A stretch of DNA of 64,000 bases from Ceriagrion tenellum (Eukaryota > Arthropoda > Insecta > Odonata > Coenagrionidae). Shown here in pieces: positions 1 to 10,164 of the stretch (positions are counted from its first letter, which is position 1; each line of letters starts with the position of its first letter). A program made the translations under genes and the position numbers. The notes beneath the pieces are model-generated. The model was not told the DNA's origin, ran no database searches, and was given only the letters and a program-made list of their open reading frames with translations. Location: contig OY720643.1 in the NCBI GenBank assembly GCA_963169105.1, forward strand, positions 81,637,696 through 81,701,695, given 5' to 3'.

Positions 1-1265
1 ATTATGTCACCTGGTGGCAAGTTTCCTCTGGCAACAATCCGTACACCGCACAGTGGTCTGAGAACTCACTTCAGCGGTGAAAAATCGATTTTTTTCAAAC
101 AGTTGAATTTATCTCGTTGACGATCTTGTAATAAAGATAAGTACTCAATTCATGATAAATAAAATGTAATTTCATGCAATGTTGACCAATATCCGACAAG
201 TACAGATGGATATCTGGGGGATCACCGCCACCACTTAACAATTATTTTCAAGCGCTCGAAAATGAAGCCAAATATATCTCGGCGGAGGCATTTTTCCACC
301 ATATAATTACATGATTCACTAACTTTTAAACCTAAACCTTTCTACTCAGCCTTGATAATAAATAGCGGTTTGTTAATATTCTATAAAAGGTTTATTGGCA
401 GGATTAGGTAAGGGACGGGCAGTCGTACGAGATTTGTTGCTAAAAATGCATGATTTATGTCGTCAGTGGTCTCCTACGATAATATGACTAGACCACTATA
501 GAAACTCCGGTTTTATGTCGATGACCAGAGTAAACCATGATTGGGTTCAGATTTTATTCGACAAAACGGGAAATCCTGTATTTAATCTTAAACCGTTGGC
601 CATTTTATGAAAAAGACCCTTGGGAAAGAGGTAAATGCCCATTGGTGGAGGCGCGCGCTCAACTACGTTTTGCTTACCCATCCAAAGCTCGATTCCCTTC
701 CCACTATGTACATTCAGGAATGTTCACATTAAGATACGGCGGTCAAACAATAAAGCACAGGATGAATCTCACGAGTATTTCAGATTTGAATAAACAAGTT
801 TTAACGAATGACATGTGCGCAGATCAGAATTAGTTTTTTTATTGAATAAAATTGAGAAACATGAAATACTCCCAGTAAATAATATACCAATACAAAGTAC
901 GAAAACTAACCTAAACAACTGAAACTTATCATAAAAAAATTTGACAACTGGATTTAATCTAATGGAAAACATAGTTAAAAGCTAAGGCGAATATGGAACG
1001 GAAAACCAACTTTAAGCAGTCAAAACATAGTGTGACTTGAAACTTACTCTTAAAATAAAAATAAAATAACAGATTTTAAACCGTATTGAAGGTATGTAAA
1101 TAGAATATTTTTTACGTAGATACATATATACAATTCTATTCTTCAATTCTCTTTAAGGATAAGAAATTTTGAAAAAAAACAATCATTATATTTTGGCCTT
1201 AAAAGCTTACGCTCATTTAATAAATTCCTCTAAAATGCTCTGCCTTGAATACCTTTCCCACTCTT
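1..1265. other. Unannotated AT-rich stretch
   Basis: No gene, RNA or repeat boundary is recognised here. The longest open frame (98 codons from 537, plus strand) has no recognisable motif and no coding-like context. Confidence 0.5.
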
Positions 1266-1269
1266 ATCG

Positions 1270-1830
1270 CTGTTATATCGGAGAAAACATACAAAACATT
1301 GCGCCAGAGCATTTTATAAACAAGGTTTTATCAAGAGTAAAATAGAAAGTTCTTTAGATGAAGTAAAATAGAGGTGCTACTTCGCTCTGTTTAGGCCACA
1401 CCTCGAATACGCCGCGAGCACTTGGGATCCTGAAAAGGTAGATATTACAAAAAAATAACTAAAATACAAAGGAAAGCTGCGCGCTTTGTTAAAAATTGAT
1501 GCGACTGATCGTATAGTCTTTCTTGGCTTTTAAAGGGCTTGTTGGGTTGGGAGTTGCAAGAGACTACACGCTAGGCTTTACTTGAGAATTTCAGAACAGG
1601 TTTGTTTCAAAGCAAACAGAGAATATCATTTAGACACCACACTACGTTTCTAGGTCCGACCGAAGCGAAAAAAATGAGAGAGATACATTTCCAAACAGAT
1701 ATGTACAAAAATTTGTTTGTTCCACGCACAACAAGTGACTATTATAAACACTAAGCTCCAATCACACTTGCCCTCCTCATTGTAGGCTCATAATGTTTCT
1801 CCCCTTTAGTCTTTCCTACCACATACACCC
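1270..1830 (+). mobile_element. Decayed CR1/Jockey-like LINE, 3' part (family A, copy 1)
   Basis: This is a relic of the C-terminal part of a non-LTR retrotransposon ORF2 and its 3' UTR. Around 1390-1480, read across frames, it encodes the family signature RPHLEYAAS.WDP followed by a K.QRKAARFVKN stretch. The DNA also aligns by eye with the better copies at 37.6 kb and 50.1 kb, including the 'tatcgnggnnaacacatacaaa' type segment near 1275-1310 (pattern, with mismatches). Frameshifts and stops are frequent, so it cannot code. The 5' end is truncated and no clean GTAGAT tail was found at the 3' end. CR1/L2/Jockey assignment is from the conserved C-terminal pattern; the exact clade is not certain. 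Confidence 0.75.
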
Positions 1831-2048
1831 ATGTTCTATTTGACCTACTCCTACTCTTCCTAAACCATGCACTCTATTGCCATATTACAGCTTCATTATG
1901 TGATTCTTATCCATTCACTCATCATGTTCAAAGCAGTAAGCCACGCCTCTTTCATATATGACCAGTACAGAGGCATCAAACTCACAGTCTTACATCAACC
2001 ACTCATTCCTAACCCTACACATCCTGATTTTGCTGAAAACATATCTCA

Positions 2049-2391
2049 GTACATCTACATCAAAATCTACATACTACCTTACGAGCCGCCACATGGGTGT
2101 GAGGGTATTAGGACATCAACCGTGCAAAGATGTAAGGGATAAAGTTTTGGGAGGTGAAATGGTGACGTGTATTATGGGAGTGTATACAGAGGAGCTCAGA
2201 TTTTATTAAGGTCGCTTATTGTGCGCGGAAAGAACGAGTTTTTATACCAATCTGTTCGGCATTGTATCTCTCTTACTTTATCGCATCTGTTAGACCTAGA
2301 AATGTAGTTAGGCTTCATGATAATATTCTCTGTGTTGCTCTGAAACACACCAGTTTTGAATTTCTCAAGCAAACTAAGCCTAGCGAGTTGG
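2049..2391 (-). mobile_element. LINE family A 3' fragment (copy 2)
   Basis: On the minus strand this matches the last part of ORF2 and the 3' UTR of the family A copies at 45.1 kb and 50.1 kb. The 3' terminus lies at the left, at 2051-2078, as two blocks of TCTACAT (GTAGATG-type tail on the minus strand) next to the conserved GAGCCGCCAC/GTAGT block. The 5' end is lost near 2391, where similarity stops within the region coding the A+LRLL segment. A second shred of the same 3' region may be present at 2665-2710. Non-coding relic. Confidence 0.75.
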
Positions 2392-2415
2392 TCTTCCAGT
2401 TGGATCCAGTTGAAT

Positions 2416-2605
2416 ATTGGTCTCCAGTAAATGAAAATGACAAACTTTGTAAAATTCCACCAATTTATTTTCAGGTACGACTAGTTCCTGACGATACTAA
2501 ACGTACCTGAAAATAAATTTGTGGAATTTTACAAAGTTTGTCATTTTCATTTACGAAATGAACTTCCACAAAGTTAAGCCTGAGATGATAGAGATTGGTC
2601 TCCAG
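2416..2605. mobile_element. Foldback element FB1 with 12-bp target duplication
   Basis: A near-perfect inverted repeat has arms at 2428-2479 and 2502-2553 (one mismatch) around a 22-nt spacer. The element (2428-2593) is bounded by identical 12-bp direct repeats ATTGGTCTCCAG at 2416-2427 and 2594-2605, read as a target site duplication. Beyond the right arm a further 40 bp (2554-2593) has no inverted partner on the left, so the extension is one-sided. The arm and extension sequences are related to those of FB2 at 31.0 kb (shared ACTTCCA..AGTT.AGCCTGA motif in the extension). No coding capacity. Interpreted as a non-autonomous Penelope-type element; the hammerhead-like hairpin seen in FB2 is missing here. 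Confidence 0.8.
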
Positions 2606-2719
2606 ATTATTCCACATTAAACGTTAGACAGCTACCCACTGGTGGGCTGAGGCAAGTCTATATATCGCATAAACCAATCTGCTCGGCAACTTATCTCTCA
2701 ATTAGCTCACCTCCACTAC

Positions 2720-3880
2720 ATTTGGGGTCCTAATATACATTTTATACAATTCCACATCTCTATAAAAATGCAAGTTTCTTGATACTTTGCCACATTCAGC
2801 CACGGCTTTTCTTCGCTGAAAATCAATAAAGAATTAGCACAAAGGCGAAATATGGCCAATTATTGCCCAAATTCTGATTAATGATATTATTTAGTAATAC
2901 TATCCACATGCGCTAGCTGGTTGCATAGAAAAATCCACATTACTGACGGAAATGCACCCAATGGTTAATATCAAACGATCACCCAATCAATCTCTCTTCA
3001 CCTCCGATTAAATAACCTCCAAATCGATCTCCCATCGCTTTCTGGCAATCGGTTAAAACCCATTTCCGCTTACATCCACTGCGTTTGACTTTCTGCCGGA
3101 ATCGATTATCGTTAAATATTGACTTTTTCGGATATCGACTTTGCTGTCAGAAAAAAACCGGGAGAGTTGTGGCTCAACACTGATCAGACACATGGGCCAC
3201 TGGCATAAAAGAGACCAGAGAGGGATTAGGGGTTGCAATGGAGAAATAGTTGTACGGATCAAATACTGACTGCAAATGAGCATTAAAACACTGGATAGGA
3301 TAGAAAAATATGGAAAATTATGCATAAAAAAGAGCCAAATAGGAAACGCTCATCTAAAGGTGTGAAGGAGCGTTGAATTTTCAAAAATATATTTTCACTG
3401 TGAATAACTTAGCGAGTGGATTTCGGAATAATTTTACGCATGGTACATATACCTCATGTGAAATAGAAAATTCCAGTCTTGAAAACTCATTCCAATTAAA
3501 ATGCCAACAAAATAAAAAAGCCCTATTATTAATCTAGAGATCTTATGAATGATGGAATAATGTGAGCGCGAGATATAATTTTTTTCTCTTGTAATCAACT
3601 GCAGTTATGCAATTCAAGAGTTGTGCGATGGTTTATTAATGCAGTAACACCCCTGTTTTTTCCACGTGAGACCATATTCACGCCAAAGTTAATAAAATTG
3701 TTGGAAATTAAAAAAATAGGAAAGTTTTAGATGATTAGGTAATTTAGGTAGGCTGATGTGACAGTGAATCAAGTCAAGAATGTCACTATAAATGGTGCCT
3801 GGGAGATTGCTTTTCTCTTACAGTATCACCGTTTCCTTGCTTAGAGAAGTTTCCGAATAAGCCATGAAGAATGCTATAGT
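2720..3880. other. Unannotated AT-rich stretch
   Basis: I see no gene or clear repeat. A 90-codon minus-strand frame at 3053-3325 has no recognisable domain. Confidence 0.5.
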
Positions 3881-3899
3881 GCTATATCTCCCTAGGATG

Positions 3900-4196
3900 G
3901 ATAGATATTTGGGGAGGCAACCAACAGCTAAGATCACTTACACCATTGGGGACAGGTAAGGGAGGAAGTGTGGAAGGGTGGATCGAAATCCGGCGTCGGC
4001 ATTAGCCTGCTCATAACGAAAGGCGTCAAGGAGACCACAGTTTAATGTCTCATCTTACAGACGGAGTACTGCCCTTGAAGTGCTCTCCACAAGATACTCA
4101 ACTTAGGATCAGGATTTCTCTGAAAAATGTCATCCTCTGCAGGGATTTGAACCTTATCAAGTACTCTATCCACCACACCAACTAGATCCCTAACGT
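3900..4196 (-). mobile_element. tRNA-derived SINE, minus strand
   Basis: On the minus strand the right end forms a tRNA-like head: a box A-like GTTGGTGTGGTGGATAG (complement of 4166-4182) and a box B GGTTCAAATCC (complement of 4143-4153). The body continues leftward through a moderately GC-rich non-coding region to about 3900. These A and B boxes are the internal RNA polymerase III promoter of such elements. No target duplication was found, and the left boundary is uncertain. A short relic resembling part of its body (CCGGCGTCGG) occurs near 24340. Confidence 0.65.
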
Positions 4197-4617
4197 CTCA
4201 CCAGTATTCAACTTAACCTCACTTCATATTGAGGTATATGCATGCTACTGCAAAGCTTTTCCCAAAATGCATGGACCTCCAACAAATAGAACTTCACAGA
4301 TCCATCCCGTATTGATGTGAAGAACTGCCTTCGTTTCCGTTTTCACGCGTTATTTTCACGTCAATAACATGAGGCTGAAATTAGGAAAAATTTCGCAAAA
4401 AAATTTGCAAAACGATGCGGAACCATCCGCGACCCACTAAGGGCAAATATCTCTATCACTGGCAATATTGAAACAATAAACAATGAAAAAGACCATCATA
4501 GATATTTGACCGATGTATTGCGACGATGTCCAAGAAAAAAAGTGTTGTAGCTGAAAATCCATCCCTATAAAACTCAAAAATTATGTATAAGGACATCAGT
4601 TAACTTAAAACATATAA

Positions 4618-4822
4618 TCGGCCCCGGAGGCGTCGGGGTAAAGTCCTCGCCTGCTAACTCGAGGGTCGCGGGTTCGAGTCCTGCCTGGGTAGAATATTAT
4701 CTGTCCAGGACATGGATGTTTGTGTTTCGTACGTTGTTACAGTTATACACCCGACGTAAATTGGGCTGGTAAACTGGGCTGTATTCGGGATAGTGAAGAT
4801 AAAATAAAAAAATAATTCTACA
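4618..4822 (+). mobile_element. tRNA-derived SINE, plus strand
   Basis: The head carries box A-like GGCGTCGGGGTAAAGT (4629-4644) and a perfect box B GGTTCGAGTCC (4671-4681), as in a polymerase III promoter. A unique body follows (4692-4800), then an A-rich tail (AAGATAAAATAAAAAAATAA type, about 4795-4816). The GTAAAGTCCT.GC motif links it to the SINE at 22.5 kb. The cloverleaf is poor, so a functional tRNA gene is unlikely. Confidence 0.75.
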
Positions 4823-5495
4823 TGTTGTAAAAAAACACTTCGTATTTACATACATACATGAGAATACATAAAAACTAACCAAATTAGAAAGATAAATAAC
4901 TTTCGAAGGAAAGCTTAAGGCCTTGGTTCTAAACGTTAGCTAAAATGGCCCACACCATGCCAAAATAACATCAACCTGAGAAACATACGGATAGAGAAGC
5001 TGGAATAAGTTACAATATTTTACAAAACATATATATTATCCTATTAAATAGTATTTTAACAGAATTTTTTAATAAAGCTTCAACTTCCTCGCGACCAATT
5101 TTTCTCAGAGTTAGCATTATTTTCAACCATTACATCAATTGCATTTCGTGGCGTTCATGAGCTCTCAAAATGCCGTATTTGTCATTATTTATAGAGCAAT
5201 GACAAAAAGTACTATATTTCTCTTATTATACTATATTGATAGTACTATATTGATAGCAGTGTATATAGAAAACCAATCAGTGCCTCCAACTTTGTATGTT
5301 TTTATTCTAAATTATTTATTATATATCAGTATAATATCGATTTTTGGTTGCACTAAATTACAAAGGGTCAATATTTTTCGATAAATTGAATAAATCATGA
5401 AATTAGAACGCTTTTGTTTTTTAAATTATGAGCATTTATATTCCGCAAAGTATTTACTAAAATTTTCATTAAATAACCATTATCACGTTGTACTT
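4823..5495. other. Unannotated AT-rich stretch
   Basis: Very AT-rich with short direct and inverted AT motifs. The 81-codon frame at 5139-5384 is hydrophobic, as expected by chance from T-rich DNA, and matches nothing I recognise. Confidence 0.45.
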
Positions 5496-5499
5496 TTCA

Positions 5500-6180
5500 T
5501 GATTTAATCCAATTGCAGCCAAAGATATATCTTATTGCCACAGAGATCCTAGCAGACCGGTAACCGCCTTCAATTTTTCATATTTCTTTTTTTTTCGATG
5601 CATTGTTTTTCAAATCCTTCAATATTTTTTCATCATTGAAGTGATTCATTTTGTATTGGTCAAAACGCGATGCGACAAGTAGCACTTAAAAGGTTCAATG
5701 ATGAGGGGGACGTTGAATTCCAGGGTAAAGACATCACTTCAAATTTATTGTCGTTGATGAATCCAAATCAATATGTATTAAACACAATTTAATCTAATCG
5801 GAACTATTGCCACAGAATTCATAGCAGACCGATAATAGCCTTCAATATCTCAATATTTAAAAAAATCATTCTTTCGAAACCATCAAGGTTTTTCTTCTCA
5901 GTATCGGTTTGTTGTATGTATATTGCTCTAAATCCAATACAACTATCGTTGTTACAATTAACTTCAATATGACAAAATGTTCATTGATGGACCACAATAA
6001 CGATATACTTGATTTAATCTAATTGCATGCAAAAATATATCACACAGAGATCATAGTAGACAGATAACAGACTTCAATATTTCAATATTTTCTAAAATAA
6101 ATTCTTTGAAAACCATAAATATTTTTTTCACCTTAATATTATTCGTTTTACATTGCTCTAAATTCAATACAACTATCTGT
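5500..6180. repeat. Decayed tandem array, three units
   Basis: Three diverged units can be aligned on the markers AATCTAATYG, CACAGA and AGCAGACCGATAA, which recur near 5551, 5823 and 6055 (spacings about 272 and 232 bp). Each is followed by CTTCAATATTTC and a short T-rich tract, then CTAAATYCAATACAACTATC in units 2 and 3. Non-coding satellite-like DNA; it stops where a GC-richer block begins. Confidence 0.65.
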
Positions 6181-6660
6181 ACCAACAATGCACAAAGGAG
6201 AGGGGGACTGTATATTCCCGGGTATCTGGCCTGGGGGACGATTCTTACGAATAGATAAGAAGACGGTCAAGAAGCAGAAGGTTTTGGGGGAAAGCGAAAG
6301 ACGGGGTAAGCGGGGTCTGGAGTGAAGGTTTTTTTTGGCAGGGTTAGAAAAGGGGGAAAAGGGATAACCCAGCAATGGGGGGTGAGTGAGTGGGGTACAC
6401 GGTCTCCACCAGGGTTTTCCTGAAAGGAAACGACCCCCAAGGACGCCGAGCACTTGTTAATCGGATGTTATCCGACAAACAGTCCACCTCGTCTCGCAAC
6501 AACATTTTCCTTCCGCAGTTCCCAAATGGCTTAGCGGTTTTTGGCGCCGATGCAGCGGTGCGGGCCCCATTCGCCTCACCGTAGTAGACTGAGACTCCAT
6601 TCGACCTTTGTCGTCCGTCCATCTCCGTAGAGTCCATTAAAAGATCTTACAACGGGACGG
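6180..6660. other. GC-richer block next to a tandem array
   Basis: Base composition changes abruptly from AT-rich array to G/C-rich DNA, with purine-rich runs (6190-6380) and CpG-containing DNA (6440-6620). Overlapping open frames on both strands (for example 6344-6637 minus, 97 codons) have no recognisable domain and are probably by-products of the composition. A remnant first exon or regulatory island cannot be excluded. Confidence 0.35.
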
Positions 6661-9230
6661 TAGACGTGGAAGGCGATTGACGGTACAAATAGGGCGTCTA
6701 AAAATGCAATCTAAACTAAATTGAATGGTATCTAGTTGCGACAAAGTGAAGAATTTTGAATTTTAGGAAATAATTTGAACGCCAGGAAGAAAATATGAGT
6801 GAATACGGATTAAATCTGAGTAGGGACACGACATAAAATCGTAAAAAACTACAAATAACCGTTAATAATTGAAAAAATACGCATTCCAATTAGTAAATAT
6901 ATATTGCATTAAAATGTTTGTGCGGAGACTTCCGAATTGCATAAATAGTAGAAGTTTCTGAGACAAAAGTTTCTCATGTACTCCTGAATGCGTCATCACG
7001 TCGATAGACGAAGCCGCTATTCTATTCCGCTATTGTAGCTCAATAATGTATGTGCATTACTAATTAGAATATGCGAGGCTTAATTCATACACTTACCGTT
7101 TAAATACTAATGAGATGCATTTTCCCTGGCGAAATATTACAAATCGCCCACACCTTAGGAACGAAAAATAGCAAAAATCATAGCTACGTTTTCTCGGGCA
7201 TGCAAAGACAAATTATTCCTTCAAGTGTCGAATTCTAGGTTTGATGTTTCATTTAGAATCTCTTCATTGTGATAAGATTCACTCCATTTCTGTCACACAG
7301 AAAATGAATCACTAACGAAAAAAATGAAAAACTCCTAAACCTGCTTTGCAAACGCCATTCATTTTACAATGGTATACGGAAGACAATTAAGCACTGCGGG
7401 GGATCAGGTGATGTAAACAAATATTAAATCCATCAAAAGAATTTATGTGATGAAAACGAGAAGAGCCCACTAAAGCTAATATTCAAATTATCTTTTATCG
7501 CTTTTTTCTCATTTTTTTCACAGCATTTAGAGATCAAATACCCGAAAAGGAAGGGAGAATTTCCCCAGTCTCAAATGAAAATATAATTATTTCAGCATCA
7601 TTTAACCCTATCAACTGGACTTACCACGAACAACGATGTTTGCTTTCATAAATATTTCCGTTACAAAATATTTTGAAGCTACCTTGTGAGCTATAGCTAT
7701 ATTTAACATCAACTTCATTATCTCGATAGCTTGGATCCAAATTTTAGTACCCTACAGTGGATTGTGAAAACTTTTATTAACCTTGTAGACAGAAGCAGGT
7801 TAATGCCCTGAAGATACAGATATTCGATCCAATATAAATCAATTGCCAAAAAAGAGGTGCTGTTGCTTTTGATACACCAATAGTAGTTATCTCCTATCTT
7901 CAATCTCATTATTATCTGTCACAAATCAACAATCCTATCGGCCGTCACCAATTACAAGATAATAGATAAGAGATGCGATTTTATGAGATCCATATTTTTA
8001 CATTATCTTCACTGAGACATGATATATCCTAAAGATGGTTGCCTGGACAATTTCGTTTATTTATAGCCAAATTAGTAAGAATGAATACAATTATTCAATG
8101 TTTTTGATTCTTTGATAGTAAAATTAATTGATGCAAATATTCAGTGAGCAATTAGCTATAAAAGACAAGAGTTATAGCTAGCTGCTCAAAACAAGCTAGA
8201 ATATTCGATAATCACATCACAGTTTACGTTTTAATCTTATAATAAATAGATATTACCCAGAGATAATTTAGCACACATTTCCAGATCAAATTGATTCCGC
8301 GTTGAGTGAAATGTTTGAGTATAGCTAAATAATTACCTTCTGGAAGATAATACAGCAAGAACTCATTGAGACTTAGGCATAAGATCAAGCTATGTGTACA
8401 ATTAAAAAATTTTAAGGCATAGAAAATGAACTCATTAGAGCCAGTCAAGATAGAAAAAAGGTATCCATGTACAAAATATATATCTACTTGCTTTTTTGCA
8501 TTATATTTTAATATTTCAGAAATATACCCGTCGAAAATCGTCATACGAATAAAAACTCCCATTCATGGTACCAAAAATGATCAACGCGATCTGTTAACGC
8601 GTCGCGAAGTTAACAAAAATTCTTCGGGATAGCATATTGAGATAAATGACTTCGTTTAACAGGTCAATGAAAATTACTTTTAAGCAAAAAATTTCATTCA
8701 GATAATTGCAAACTTATGACTAACTCCCCACCGAACACAAGGATTCTAAAGGTCAACTTTTTCAGAGTAAAGGTCGCCATTTCTAGATGACCATAGTTCA
8801 CATCCCACTTCCACGCTATCTAAAACTACAGTTACCTATAATACGCATCCACACTTTGCAGACAATCTCTTCTTAACAGCACACTTCAACCTCGTCTCTC
8901 ACCAGACCCACTTTCCAGAATTTCCTTCTCTTCTGAGCTTCTATCGGCCCTGACCTTACACTGCTGGGCTAACACCCATTCACTTGGAGTATGTCTCAGA
9001 CGTCTCTAGGTGGAGAGAATACAGAAGTTGTTTTCTAAACCATTTCAAGAATTATTAATGCGATTAATAAATAGCCCTACAAGGTACTTAACATTACAGA
9101 AAGCAAAATAAAGCCTGAAATTTCATGTGAGGTGAGTTTTTTTTAATGATGCAAGATATAAAGCACAAGCCAAAGATCGTGAAATCAACACCTAGTGAGG
9201 GTTAAAGTTTCATAAATTTGATCTATCGCA
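6660..9230. other. Unannotated AT-rich stretch
   Basis: No gene or repeat is confidently recognised. A 112-codon minus-strand frame (8224-8562) is the longest; it is rich in F, I, L and Y, has no motif I know, and AT-rich DNA can produce such frames by chance. Confidence 0.45.
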
Positions 9231-9234
9231 AATT

Positions 9235-9840
9235 TTATGGTCCCTTTGTGCGTAGAAAAAATGACATTCTAAATTTATCGGTCATGAAGTGTATTTCCAT
9301 AGTTTGAAACCTGAGACCGTTTCTCCTATAAGAGTTTGGCTCAAGCGAACTATGTTGAACGTCCGGCAAAAAATAGTCTACATCAAAATTTCGAAAAAGA
9401 TATAATCTGTATTTTTCCCTTCGATTAAATTTTGATGTTCCATTGGGCTCCCATCCAAATTCCTTCAGTGATTCAATAACATTGCTAAGGTTAACGTCAA
9501 AATGTTTAACAAATCTAGCTGCTCTTTACTGTATTTGATGTATACATAAAATTAGTCGTACTTCTTAAGGGTCCCATATACTAGCAGGGTACTCCAAGTG
9601 GGGTCTCACGAGAGATAAATCAGTCCTTTATTTTCTCGTCACATAGTATTCTTCTATTCTTTTAACGAATCCCAATTTGCGTTTTGCCTGTCCTCAAATT
9701 TCCCGTATGTGCTTCTCACAGGATAAGTCCTGAGTAATTCGAAATTTTTAAATCCCCTGCAGGATTTTTCTGCAATGAAAATGTCTCGACACTCTCAACT
9801 ACGATTTTTCCTGGATTTGACCAGCCCATTAATTCGAGAT
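9235..9840 (-). mobile_element. Decayed LINE family A copy (copy 3)
   Basis: On the minus strand, across shifted frames, the complement encodes KHIREI, then QAKRKLGFVKRI, PHLEY.ASIWDP, IQ.RAARFVKHFD, and RNFDVDYFLPDVQ. This is the same order as in the copies at 37.6 and 62.9 kb, and the DYF.P...QN..LEP block is closest to the 62.9-kb copy. Several indels and stops break it. It lacks the upstream catalytic region, so it is 5' truncated; the 3' tail was not identified. Confidence 0.75.
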
Positions 9841-9964
9841 AAATGACGTTGATATAGCATGACTTCGACCACTGTTCATTCAATTTTTCCCCGAATCCCG
9901 ACCTTCTTTCCTATCCTTCTCCACTGGTTACCACCCCTCAAATTAATCTCTCCTTCTTCCTATT

Positions 9965-10160
9965 AGGTGTACAGTAAAACAGGCCTACGCGGACACCTTC
10001 CTTAAGCGGTTACTTCCCTAAGTGGCTGATTATTTCTGCGACTGGGTGAAATGAATTTATCATGTAAACAATGAAAAATTTTTCCTCCCTTCAGCGATCA
10101 TCTCCGTAAAACAAAATGTCATAGGTCCAATGGTTGCTGCTCAATACATATTTCAATGAA
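9965..10160 (+). mobile_element. pogo/Tigger-like MITE relic
   Basis: The left end reads ACAGTAAAACAGGCCTACGC (9970-9989), followed by GCGGACACCTTCCTTAAGCG and TTCCCTAAGTGGCTGATT. This is the pattern of Tigger/pogo (Tc1-mariner superfamily) terminal repeats. An internal TTTTTCCTCCCTTCAGCGAT segment is shared with the copy at 57.0 kb. The right terminal repeat is eroded. No transposase frame. Confidence 0.65.
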
Positions 10161-10164
10161 TATA

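Noticed and set aside
4618..4692. Functional tRNA gene
   Set aside because: A and B boxes are good, but the cloverleaf arms pair poorly and a SINE body with an A-rich tail follows.
6344..6637. 97-codon minus-strand frame in a GC-richer block as a possible exon
   Set aside because: Open frames on both strands follow from GC content; no domain or splice signal could be supported.
7755..7850. Further hammerhead-like core (CCTGAAGAT...TTCGATCC) with possible foldback
   Set aside because: No convincing inverted arms or target duplication around it; the similarity is too short.
8224..8562. 112-codon minus-strand frame rich in hydrophobic residues, possibly membrane protein
   Set aside because: F/I/L/Y richness is expected from A/T-rich codons; no receptor or transporter signature is visible.
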